From an uncultured Lachnospiraceae bacterium (GTDB taxonomy: Bacteria > Bacillota > Clostridia > Lachnospirales > Lachnospiraceae): a DNA stretch of 47,714 nucleotides. The notes beneath the pieces were generated by a model. It saw nothing but the letters and a program-made list of their open reading frames with translations, was not told the origin of the DNA and ran no database searches. Of this stretch, positions 24,844 to 32,898 are shown piece by piece. Position 1 is the first letter of the stretch; each line of letters begins with the position of its first letter. The position numbers and the translations under genes were made by a program. The stretch covers positions 1 to 47,714 of the forward strand of contig CANQME010000007.1 of NCBI GenBank assembly GCA_947624815.1. Direction: 5' to 3'.

Positions 24844-27372
24844 TTACCATTGCGACCCATAGGGCACGCTGTCCTCATAGGCGTTGGTCTGGAAAATGAC
24901 GGTCAACAGACGTTCAACACAGCTGCGCAGATCATCAACAGACAATGTACCGTCCGCCAGCGCCTTTCGGATGTTTTCCTTATCGCCCTCACTGCCTGGC
25001 ATGATCAGATCATTTCCTGCGGCAATACATCCCCAGGCGCTGCTGCCGCCTCTGGGCGTGGTGGTGGTCCAGTCCGTCATGATAATGCCCGCAAAATTCC
25101 ACTCCTGCCTTGCCACGACCGTGCACAGGTCCCTGCTGTTGGCCGTGTGTATGCCGTTGATCAGATTATAGGAGGTCATGATCGCCATGGGCTGGGCGGT
25201 CTTGACGGCGATTTCAAAGCCCCGCAGGTAGATCTCCCGCAGGGTCCGTTCGGAAACAATGCTGTCGCAGCCCATCCGGTTATCCTCCTGATTGTTGCAG
25301 GCAAAATGCTTGATGGTGGTACCGACGCCGTTTCTGCTCTGTATGCCCCGGGTGATGGCCGCAGCCATACATCCGGAAACCAGCGGATCTTCGGAAAAAT
25401 ATTCAAAATTCCGCCCGCAGAGAGGATTGCGGTGAATGTTCATACCCGGCGCCAGCCACCAGCCGACCCCGAACTCTTCCATCTCATCGGCAACAGCCCT
25501 GCCCGCCTCTTCCAGAAGCGCCGTATCCCAGGTCTGGGCCAGCAGCGTTCCCACGGGTATCGCCGTCGCATACTGATAATAGGTTACAGCATTTTCCCGC
25601 TCTGTCCGTTCGGCAAAAATACCGCCCTCTACCGCACCAAAAATACCCCTGTTATCGATCTCCCCCGTTTCCTCATCCACCTCATAGGATTTCATCAGCC
25701 GCAAGCCAGCGGGGCCGTCCGCCATGGGCACGCCCGGCACGCCGTAACTCTCTTCCAGACAGCTGCCGGTCTCTCCGGCGGCCCCCGGCACCATAATGCC
25801 CGCACTGCCCAGCGCCTGTCCCTGTCCCCGGCTGATTTCCCCAACAACCATGGAGATCATCTGTTCCGCAGTGAGCCCTGCTGCCAGGCTCCGGGCATCT
25901 TTTTCTGCCTCGGACTCCTCTGACACTCTTTGTGTCTCTTTTCCCGGCGTCCAGAGGATCGGAACAAGGCCCTTCTGTTCCGCTTCCTCCTGCCAGGCCG
26001 TTTCCTGGGCCAGACGCAGTTCTTCGGGACAGGCCAGTTCTTCCGGCAGCTCCTTTGCCGGCAGAATATGGGAGACTGCATCCACGATCACATCCTCCCG
26101 CACCTCCAGCACACCGGCCAGCTCAAGAGAGGCGATGGAATTTCCTGCCCAGATCCCGTACCGGCCGGCCTGCGCCACCCAGGCGGATCTGGCCTCGTCA
26201 AAGGAAGCCAGGTTCTTTGCGGGGATCTCAATCCTCACCGATTCCCATGCTCCCGGCGAAAGCGTTCCGGTCTTGGCAAAGCCGCATAGTCTGCGGCGTT
26301 CCTTGGCCAGACCCGTCTGAGGACAGGAAACGTAAATCTGCACCACTTCCCTGCCGGGCCATGTCCCGCCCACGTTTTTCACCTTCGCCTCCACCGTCAC
26401 GCCGCCCGCTTTGTCGGGCACGATCCGATCCACCTGTGTGGAAAAATCCGTATAGGAAAGGCCGAAACCGAAAGGAAAGGCCGTTTCCTTTTCAAAGCTG
26501 TCAAAATAGCGGTATCCCACATATATGCCTTCCCGGTAAAACGCCTTTTTAAGATCACCGTTATTATGGCTGTACTCTTCGGAAAAAGGGATATCCTCAT
26601 AGCGCCGCGCCCAGGTATCGGTCAGCTTTCCACACGGTGTCACTCTTCCCGTCACCACGTCCGCCAGAGCGTGTCCTCCCTCCATGCCCGGCTGCACGAT
26701 AGACATAAGGCCCTTTAAATGCTGCAGGCCAAGGATAACATTAAGGTCTATGGCTCCGCCTGTATTCAGGATCACGACCAGATTTTCACACTGGCCATCC
26801 AGGAGCGAAAGCTCCGCCTCTTCAGCTTCCGTCAGATAATAGTCCCCCGGCTGAAGAAAACGGTCCGCATCCTCCCCGGCCGTCCGGCTGATCACATAAA
26901 AGACAACATCCGCCCCGGCCGTGTGGCTTTTTTGTATCGGACTTCCTGCGGGCATACGAAAGACATGCGTGGAATAAATCTCAAAAAACCGGGCGCCCTC
27001 CCGTCTTTTCACCTCGTCCAGGATCTCCTGCCTCCAGTCTTCTCTGGCCTTCGCATAGATCCTTCTGTATTCCTCCAGCCAGTCCCGGTTGGTCAGTTCA
27101 ATCCCGGCATCCGTAAAGCCCTGATAAACGCTGACCACTTCCCGCTCGTTGACATCGCCGGAACCGGTTCCACCCTTGACGGTGCTGACCGCACCGCCTC
27201 CGAAGACCGCCGCCTTTTTCTCCGGCCCAAGAGGCAGTACCCCCTCGTTTTTCAGGAGCACCATGCCTTCCGCCGCTGCCCGCCTGGCGAACCTGCGGTT
27301 CCTTTCCTCCCGCTCTGAGGGTGCGTTGTCCGTCGTTCCGCTGTATGTTCTGATCCGTTTTCTGCGTTCCAT
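24844..27372 (-). CDS. Glycoside hydrolase family 3 with reversed domain order
   Basis: An 842-aa GH3 enzyme, probably a beta-glucosidase or related exo-glycosidase. I start at MERRKRIRTYSGTTD (ATG 27370-27372), dropping 21 basic residues of the track ORF. The usual C-terminal alpha/beta domain comes first (AAAEGMVLLKNEGVLPLG about 30-50, GTGSGDVN), then a fibronectin-III-like domain (about 330-420). The usual N-terminal TIM barrel comes last (GVPMADGPAGLRL, GMNIHRNPLCGRNFEYFSEDP, TIKHFACNNQE). The nucleophile Asp is in GIIMTDWTTTTPRGG. The same order is known from Butyrivibrio and Ruminococcus beta-glucosidases. No signal peptide. Confidence 0.92.
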   Translation of the reverse strand: MERRKRIRTYSGTTDNAPSEREERNRRFARRAAAEGMVLLKNEGVLPLGPEKKAAVFGGGAVSTVKGGTGSGDVNEREVVSVYQGFTDAGIELTNRDWLEEYRRIYAKAREDWRQEILDEVKRREGARFFEIYSTHVFRMPAGSPIQKSHTAGADVVFYVISRTAGEDADRFLQPGDYYLTEAEEAELSLLDGQCENLVVILNTGGAIDLNVILGLQHLKGLMSIVQPGMEGGHALADVVTGRVTPCGKLTDTWARRYEDIPFSEEYSHNNGDLKKAFYREGIYVGYRYFDSFEKETAFPFGFGLSYTDFSTQVDRIVPDKAGGVTVEAKVKNVGGTWPGREVVQIYVSCPQTGLAKERRRLCGFAKTGTLSPGAWESVRIEIPAKNLASFDEARSAWVAQAGRYGIWAGNSIASLELAGVLEVREDVIVDAVSHILPAKELPEELACPEELRLAQETAWQEEAEQKGLVPILWTPGKETQRVSEESEAEKDARSLAAGLTAEQMISMVVGEISRGQGQALGSAGIMVPGAAGETGSCLEESYGVPGVPMADGPAGLRLMKSYEVDEETGEIDNRGIFGAVEGGIFAERTERENAVTYYQYATAIPVGTLLAQTWDTALLEEAGRAVADEMEEFGVGWWLAPGMNIHRNPLCGRNFEYFSEDPLVSGCMAAAITRGIQSRNGVGTTIKHFACNNQEDNRMGCDSIVSERTLREIYLRGFEIAVKTAQPMAIMTSYNLINGIHTANSRDLCTVVARQEWNFAGIIMTDWTTTTPRGGSSAWGCIAAGNDLIMPGSEGDKENIRKALADGTLSVDDLRSCVERLLTVIFQTNAYEDSVPYGSQW

Positions 27373-27457
27373 ATTTTCCGATTCCTTTCTTTTCGGTTCT
27401 TTTTCTTTTCTTTTCTTCCTGACACTTACGGGCATCCGTACCCGGGACGCCCGCCGT

Positions 27458-29086
27458 TTATGATTCTCCGCCGCCCCTCTGCCTTGCTTCCCGCCAGGCG
27501 TTAGGCGTCATACCCGTCTTGCTGCGGAAGAACCTGCCGAAATATCCCTGGCTGGCAAATCCCAGCCGGTCCGCGATCTCCTTTGCCGTCAGCTCCGAGT
27601 CTGTCAGAAGCTGTTTCGCCGCGGAAAGCTTCAGATCATTGATATACTGAAGGATGGTAACTCCTTCCCTCTTTTTGAAGATACGCAGGAGATACTCCTG
27701 GCTGAAATGTACCTGTTCAGCCAGCGTGTACAGCGACGTATCCTCTGCCAGATGCTCCACAATGTATTTTTTTACACGGTTTACCGCATCTTCAGTCTGC
27801 TTCTCCGCATTCCGGTTTTTCAGTGCAAAAATATTTTCCGCCACATGATACAGATAACCAAAAGCATCCTTCCAGCCGGCATGCTGGGAAACATTATAAA
27901 GCTTCATGGTGCCGACACGAAACGCCATCTCCTGATCCAGTCCCAGACGTTTGATCCATCCGATCAGCCGGGAACTGATGGTACAGTAGATTTCCAGTAC
28001 GAACAGATCATGCATGCTGTGGATTCCCTGCACCTCCTCCTGCAGCCTGCGCAACAGATCAAGCGCTGCCTTCTCGTCCATGCCCTCCAGATAATATTCC
28101 AGCTTCCAGACCTGCTGTAAAAGCTCCTGCTTCCTGCTCTCCGGAAGACTCTCTGACCCCGGCGTATCCATTTTCGATTCGTATAAAGTTAATTCCTCGC
28201 CGTCCAGCTGCACGGCACGGTCACGGATTCCTTTAAATCCGGATACCAATTGTCCTGCCAGAAGAGGCTCCGCACCGATCAACACAGCCACAGAAACAGA
28301 GAGGTTCATTTTCAAAGCCTTCTGGAACAGTTCTCCTGCACCTGTCAGCATCCGGATCACACTTGTCTGCTGGATCAGCTTCTTCGGCTGCAGGAGAAGA
28401 ATGATATGATACAGGTCATATTCGAAGAAAACACCCTGCATGGAATCCAGAAAATATCGTTCTACCAGCTGACAGAAATCAAGATAACGTTCCTTCTGCT
28501 CCCTGTAGCTCCACTGATACCATTGTTCATGCCGCAGCAGCACATAAAATATCGGCTTGGAAAGCTCCAGCGGAATATCAAGAAGCTCCTCAGTCTCCGG
28601 AGTCAGCTGATTCACCTCTCGGTAACCGTTAAAAACATCCCGCAGAAAGACCTCCCTTTCATACTGTACGGAAGGTTCTTTCTGGCGCATACCGCTCAGC
28701 CGTTCCAGCAGAAGGTCATTTTCCAGCTCCGCGATGGTCTCCCTGACAGCGGTCAGAATATTCTCATCTTCCTCCCCCTTCAGGACGTATTTAGCATGCT
28801 TATGCACTCTATAGATAAAGGAAAAATCCGAATAGCCGGTCAAAAAGATCACCTTGCAGTGAGGCCAGCGTTCCCGAACGATATCGAACAGTTCCAGTCC
28901 CGACATCTGTGGCATATCGATATCCATAATGGCAATATCGATCTTTCGCTCTTCCATGATCTGCTGCGCTTGTGCGGCGCAGGCGCTGGTAACCAGATCC
29001 AGTTCCAGATCCTCCTCCATGGTCAGCAGCTCGTACACATCGTCCCGGATCATTTTCTCGTCATCCACGATCAACACACTGTACAT
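27458..29086 (-). CDS. YesN-type response regulator (REC + AraC HTH)
   Basis: A 542-aa regulator. The N-terminal receiver domain has VLIVDDEKMIRDD, phosphoacceptor Asp55 in AIMDIDMPQMSG, and the conserved Thr/Lys in FLTGYSDF and YVLKGEED. The middle 300 residues are a helical linker without a recognised domain. The C-terminal AraC domain has two helix-turn-helix units (YTLAEQVHFSQEYLLRIFKKREG and AKEIADRLGFASQGYFGRFFRSKTGMTPNAWR). It pairs with the YesM-type kinase at 35270, although transport genes separate the two. It probably activates the glycoside operon. Confidence 0.92.
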   Translation of the reverse strand: MYSVLIVDDEKMIRDDVYELLTMEEDLELDLVTSACAAQAQQIMEERKIDIAIMDIDMPQMSGLELFDIVRERWPHCKVIFLTGYSDFSFIYRVHKHAKYVLKGEEDENILTAVRETIAELENDLLLERLSGMRQKEPSVQYEREVFLRDVFNGYREVNQLTPETEELLDIPLELSKPIFYVLLRHEQWYQWSYREQKERYLDFCQLVERYFLDSMQGVFFEYDLYHIILLLQPKKLIQQTSVIRMLTGAGELFQKALKMNLSVSVAVLIGAEPLLAGQLVSGFKGIRDRAVQLDGEELTLYESKMDTPGSESLPESRKQELLQQVWKLEYYLEGMDEKAALDLLRRLQEEVQGIHSMHDLFVLEIYCTISSRLIGWIKRLGLDQEMAFRVGTMKLYNVSQHAGWKDAFGYLYHVAENIFALKNRNAEKQTEDAVNRVKKYIVEHLAEDTSLYTLAEQVHFSQEYLLRIFKKREGVTILQYINDLKLSAAKQLLTDSELTAKEIADRLGFASQGYFGRFFRSKTGMTPNAWREARQRGGGES

Positions 29087-29154
29087 GCGGTTTCCCTTTC
29101 TATTCTCTTTTTGGGGCAGATCGCTTCTTTTATATCGCCATTTCTTTGCATCAG

Positions 29155-29182
29155 CGCCCCGGCCGGAATGCAGGCCGGGGCG
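29155..29182. other. Strong GC hairpin between permease and response regulator genes
   Basis: CGCCCCGGCC and GGCCGGGGCG form a 10-bp perfect stem with an 8-nt loop. On the minus strand no U-run follows, so it is more likely an mRNA stability or processing hairpin than a terminator. It would separate the highly expressed transport genes from the downstream regulator and enzyme genes. Confidence 0.6.
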
Positions 29183-29193
29183 TTATGTACGTT

Positions 29194-30078
29194 TTACTCT
29201 TTGACACTTCCCAGCGTCATGCCGGAAATGAAGTATTTCTGCAGAAGCGGATACACCATCAAAATCGGAATAATGGCGACAAAGATCTGTGCAGCAGTAA
29301 CCGTTTTCTGAGAAACGTTGGTCATTGCCCCCACGCTGTTCAAATCCAGACTGGCCACATCCACGGACTGGATCACATTGCGCAGATAAGTCTGCAGAGG
29401 ATACTTGGACGTATCACTCAGATAGATCATACCGTCAAACCAGGAATTCCAGTGGTTTACCATGGTAAACAGACCCACCGTTGCCAGAGATGGCTTGGAA
29501 ATGGGCACCACGATCCTGGCCATGATCTGGAAATGATTGGCGCCGTCGATCAGGGCCGATTCCGTCAGCGCATAGGGAAGCCCCCGGAAAAAGTTCAGCA
29601 TCAGGATCACGTTGAATGTCTGTACCGCTGTGGGCAGGATCAGCGCCCAGATGGTGTTATAGATTCCCACGGATTTCACAACGATAAACTGCGGGATCAG
29701 ACCGCCGGAGAAGATCATCGTGATCAGGAATACCCATACATAATATTTTCTTGCATGGAACCGTTCATCCGGCTGCGACATGGCGTAAGCGCTGATAATG
29801 GTCAGTCCCACGCTGATGATCGTTCCCAGCACTACCCTCAGGACAGAGATTCCGAATGCCTTAAACACTTCCGGCTTTTCCAGAATATATTTATAAGAAT
29901 CCAGTGTGAAATTCACGGGCAATACCGTAACCCAGCCTGCCTGCGCCGCCGAATTGGAGCTTAAAGACAACGCAAAGATATGAACCAGCGGGAACAGGGA
30001 TATGAACATCACCAGGGTCAGAACGATATAGTTGATGACCACGAATACTTTTCTTGCAGGAGATGATTTTACCTTCAT
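29194..30078 (-). CDS. CUT1 carbohydrate ABC transporter permease (LplC/YtcP-like)
   Basis: A 294-aa inner-membrane permease with six predicted helices. The EAA loop that contacts the ATPase reads ALIDGANHFQIMARIVVPISKP. The N terminus KVFVVINYIVLTLVMFISLFPLVHI is typical of the LplC-type second permease. It follows the first permease after 9 nt. With the 30088 permease and the 31093 lipoprotein it forms an oligosaccharide importer. No ATPase gene accompanies it, as is usual for this class, which borrows an MsmK-type ATPase. Confidence 0.92.
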   Translation of the reverse strand: MKVKSSPARKVFVVINYIVLTLVMFISLFPLVHIFALSLSSNSAAQAGWVTVLPVNFTLDSYKYILEKPEVFKAFGISVLRVVLGTIISVGLTIISAYAMSQPDERFHARKYYVWVFLITMIFSGGLIPQFIVVKSVGIYNTIWALILPTAVQTFNVILMLNFFRGLPYALTESALIDGANHFQIMARIVVPISKPSLATVGLFTMVNHWNSWFDGMIYLSDTSKYPLQTYLRNVIQSVDVASLDLNSVGAMTNVSQKTVTAAQIFVAIIPILMVYPLLQKYFISGMTLGSVKE

Positions 30079-30087
30079 AGCGCCCTC

Positions 30088-31017
30088 CTAGAAAATCTGG
30101 TAGTTGGCAAATTTCTTCGCCAGTGCAAAGGATGATGTGATCAGTACAAAGGAAATCACGGACTTGAACAGTCCCACCGCCGTTGAAACGCTATACTGCA
30201 GGTTCAGCATGCCCAGCCGGTACACGAACGTGTCGATAATGTCCGCCTTCTCGTATACGATAGGACTGTAAAGATTGAATACCTGGTCAAAGCCGGCATT
30301 CAGGATATTGCCCAGTCCCAGGACGGTTACCAGTATGATCTGAGGCAGAATACCGGGCAGGGTTATGTACAGCATCTGCTTGAAATAGCCGGCTCCGTCC
30401 ACCTTGGCCGCTTCGTACTGACTCTGGTCAATGCCGGTCAGAGCCGCCAGGAAAATTACCATATTGTAGCCGCAGCCCTTCCACACGTCGGAAACGATCA
30501 GCGTACCCCGGATCGTATCGGGATTGCCCAGGAAATAGACCGGTTCATGGCCCAGAGCCTTAAGCGCACTGTTCACAATACCGCTTGTGGGAGAAAGAAT
30601 ATCCACCAGGATTCCCCCAAGCACGACCCAGGACAGGAAATACGGCACATAGATGATGGTCTGCGTCGCCTTTTTAAATGCCCGGTTATTTACCTCGTTC
30701 AGCAGAAGAGCAAGAATCAGCGGAACGATAATCCCTGCGGCGATCTTTAGGATTGCGATGACCAATGTATTGACCAGAACCTGCCGGAAATCCTTCATCG
30801 CAAAAATATACCTGAAGTTCTCAAGTCCCACCCATTCCGAGGTAAAGAAACCTTTCATGCCGCCCGACGGCACAAAATCCTGGAAGGAAATGACGATACC
30901 TACCATCGGCAGATAGGCAAAGATGATCAGCAGGATCATCGCAGGCAGCAGCAGCACATGCAGCGGCCATTCGGTTTTCATAATAGTGCTTATACTTTTT
31001 TTCTTTTTCTTTTCCAC
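30088..31017 (-). CDS. CUT1 carbohydrate ABC transporter permease (LplB-like)
   Basis: A permease of about 309 aa. I prefer the GTG start at 31015-31017 (VEKKKKKSISTIMKTEWPLH) because GGAGGAGG lies 10 nt upstream. The ORF track's ATG 21 codons earlier would translate through that site. Six hydrophobic helices are present; the EAA loop is EAAKVDGAGYFKQMLYITLPGILP. The segment YLPMVGIVISFQDFVPSGGM in the first periplasmic loop is characteristic of LplB-type permeases. It partners the adjacent permease and the solute-binding lipoprotein. Confidence 0.9.
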   Translation of the reverse strand: MEKKKKKSISTIMKTEWPLHVLLLPAMILLIIFAYLPMVGIVISFQDFVPSGGMKGFFTSEWVGLENFRYIFAMKDFRQVLVNTLVIAILKIAAGIIVPLILALLLNEVNNRAFKKATQTIIYVPYFLSWVVLGGILVDILSPTSGIVNSALKALGHEPVYFLGNPDTIRGTLIVSDVWKGCGYNMVIFLAALTGIDQSQYEAAKVDGAGYFKQMLYITLPGILPQIILVTVLGLGNILNAGFDQVFNLYSPIVYEKADIIDTFVYRLGMLNLQYSVSTAVGLFKSVISFVLITSSFALAKKFANYQIF

Positions 31018-31092
31018 GTTAACCTTTCCTCCTCCATAGATTGCGGAAGGGAGTGAAGCCTTTTTCGCTTCACTCCCCAAAAGGCCGCCTGC

Positions 31093-32790
31093 TTATTTGC
31101 TGGTATACCATTCGTTCAGTTCTTCTGTGATCTTCTCCAGACCCAGCGCGTTCACTTCATTTACAAAGTCGTCGAAGCTGTCGGTAGTCTCGATTCCCAT
31201 GATAACTTTGGTATAATACTCCATCACCTTATCCGTTATGGTAGACATCTTCTGTCCCATAGTCGGCGTAGGACCTGTCGTAAACTCATTGACCATGAAC
31301 AGATCATCATTATAATAATGTTCAATGGTCTGGAATGCAGACATATCGTTGCCGAATGTCTTCATACTGCCGTATCCCGTTACCACATCGCCGCCTAAAT
31401 AGGTCTGAATATCGTTGTAATACGCCAGCTGCTCCGCGTTCAGCTTGGAGGAATCTCCGCTGTCCATCGCTTCCCAGATGCTCTGGGCCGCCGTCAGGTT
31501 CTTTAACGGGAACCAGGTCTTTAACATCACCCAGTGCTGCGGGAAGTTCAGGACGCCGTTGGCATCCTCTACCAGATAATCATTATACTCATCACCGGAA
31601 TAGCCGAATTTATCGACCCAGAAGCTCAGCAGCCGTACCACAGCCTCGGGATGCTCGCATTTTTTACTTACCACTACATATCCGTTGATTACAGGAGAAA
31701 TCTGAGGTCTTGCCTCTTCTCCGGTAGCGGACGGAAGCGGAATCGCGACCCAATCCGCATTAATGTCGTTCTGAACAGTAGAGTTCAACGGCCAGTTCGC
31801 ATTCCACATGAGGCCATACTGGATGCCTGCGCGCCCGGAAGCCGCCGCTTCGGATGCTTTTACTTCGTCGTTTGAGGAGAAATCCTGATCGATCAGTCCC
31901 TCCTGATACATCTTCGCAATGTAATTCAGGGCGTCCTTATTCTCTTCCATGATGGAACCGTATTTCAGGCCGCCGTTTCCGTCCTGCACCCAGATGGTGG
32001 GATACGCGCCGAACGCATCGAACAGACCGACCGCATCGCCCAGACCAGCAGACAGGAAATTATTGTGGAACACCATGCCGATGGTATCATCCTGACCGTT
32101 GCCGTCCGGATCCTGATCCCGGAAAGCGATCATCACGTTATAGAGGTCTTCCATGGTTTTCGGCATTTCCAGATTCAGCTTCTCGATCCAGTCCCTGCGG
32201 ATCCACATCATAGGAGCTGCATCAATGGAAGAATCTACTAACGGAATGGCGATGGTCTGTCCGTCATAGCTTGCAGACTCCAGAGCCGCGTCTCCCTCGC
32301 CTGTCGTCCAGGACATCAATTCTTCTGTCGCATACTTTTCAAAGATTTTGCCGATGTCCCGGTTGATCAGATCGCTCTTGGCCAGCAGGGAAAGCTGGGA
32401 ACTGTTGACTATCATAAAATCCGGGATCTCGCCGGAAGCGATCGCAACGCTTTTCTTCTGTTGGGAATCATCGGCAGTATTTGCCGCGAACCAGAGCCAG
32501 TCAATCGAGATGTTGGTCTCCTCCGTCATCCTCTGATAATACACGCTGTTCATGGCTTCTTCCTGATCCCAATCGTTCATGATAGCGGGAGAAATCTCAA
32601 AGTAAGAAGTAAGTGTCACCGGCTCATCGTATTTGAAGCGGGGATCTACCTCCTCGTCCTCTGCCGCAGCCGCCTGTCCGCTATCCGACGCTGCGCCGGA
32701 AGAGTCGCTGCCGGAGCCGGAACCGCCGCAGCCCGTCAGACTTCCCATCACCATCGCTGCTGCCAGCAAAAGTGCCAGTTTCTTTTTCAT
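31093..32790 (-). CDS. Extracellular solute-binding lipoprotein (LplA/YtcQ-type)
   Basis: A 565-aa substrate receptor of the CUT1 transporter. The lipoprotein signal MKKKLALLLAAAMVMGSLTGC ends at a lipobox (LTGC), followed by a Gly/Ser-rich spacer (GGSGSGSDSSG). The length and blocks such as IPLVDSSIDAAPMMWIRRDWIEKLNLEMPKTMEDL and DQDPDGNGQDD are typical of large LplA-like family 1 binding proteins, which bind oligosaccharides. It has its own candidate promoter and a small leader hairpin, allowing higher expression than its neighbours. Confidence 0.92.
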   Translation of the reverse strand: MKKKLALLLAAAMVMGSLTGCGGSGSGSDSSGAASDSGQAAAAEDEEVDPRFKYDEPVTLTSYFEISPAIMNDWDQEEAMNSVYYQRMTEETNISIDWLWFAANTADDSQQKKSVAIASGEIPDFMIVNSSQLSLLAKSDLINRDIGKIFEKYATEELMSWTTGEGDAALESASYDGQTIAIPLVDSSIDAAPMMWIRRDWIEKLNLEMPKTMEDLYNVMIAFRDQDPDGNGQDDTIGMVFHNNFLSAGLGDAVGLFDAFGAYPTIWVQDGNGGLKYGSIMEENKDALNYIAKMYQEGLIDQDFSSNDEVKASEAAASGRAGIQYGLMWNANWPLNSTVQNDINADWVAIPLPSATGEEARPQISPVINGYVVVSKKCEHPEAVVRLLSFWVDKFGYSGDEYNDYLVEDANGVLNFPQHWVMLKTWFPLKNLTAAQSIWEAMDSGDSSKLNAEQLAYYNDIQTYLGGDVVTGYGSMKTFGNDMSAFQTIEHYYNDDLFMVNEFTTGPTPTMGQKMSTITDKVMEYYTKVIMGIETTDSFDDFVNEVNALGLEKITEELNEWYTSK

Positions 32791-32811
32791 ATCGCATCCT
32801 CCTTTTTAATC

Positions 32812-32826
32812 CTCCGCCCCGCGGAG
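32812..32826. other. Short leader hairpin before the binding-protein gene
   Basis: CTCCGC-CCC-GCGGAG (plus strand) folds into a 6-bp stem with a 3-nt loop in the 5' leader, just upstream of the ribosome binding site region. No U-run follows on the transcript strand, so attenuation is unlikely; it may protect the mRNA 5' region. Confidence 0.4.
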
Positions 32827-32846
32827 TTGTTTTATTTGCTAAAATC

Positions 32847-32875
32847 ACTATAAAGGAGTTTTCCGGTTCCAACAA
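32847..32875 (-). promoter_or_regulatory. Candidate promoter of the binding protein/transport genes
   Basis: On the minus strand TTGTTG (32870-32875), 17-nt spacer, TATAGT (32847-32852), about 55 nt before the ATG. The -35 box is poor, as expected for an activator-dependent promoter. Confidence 0.5.
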
Positions 32876-32898
32876 TTGGACTTTCTTGATATGATGAT

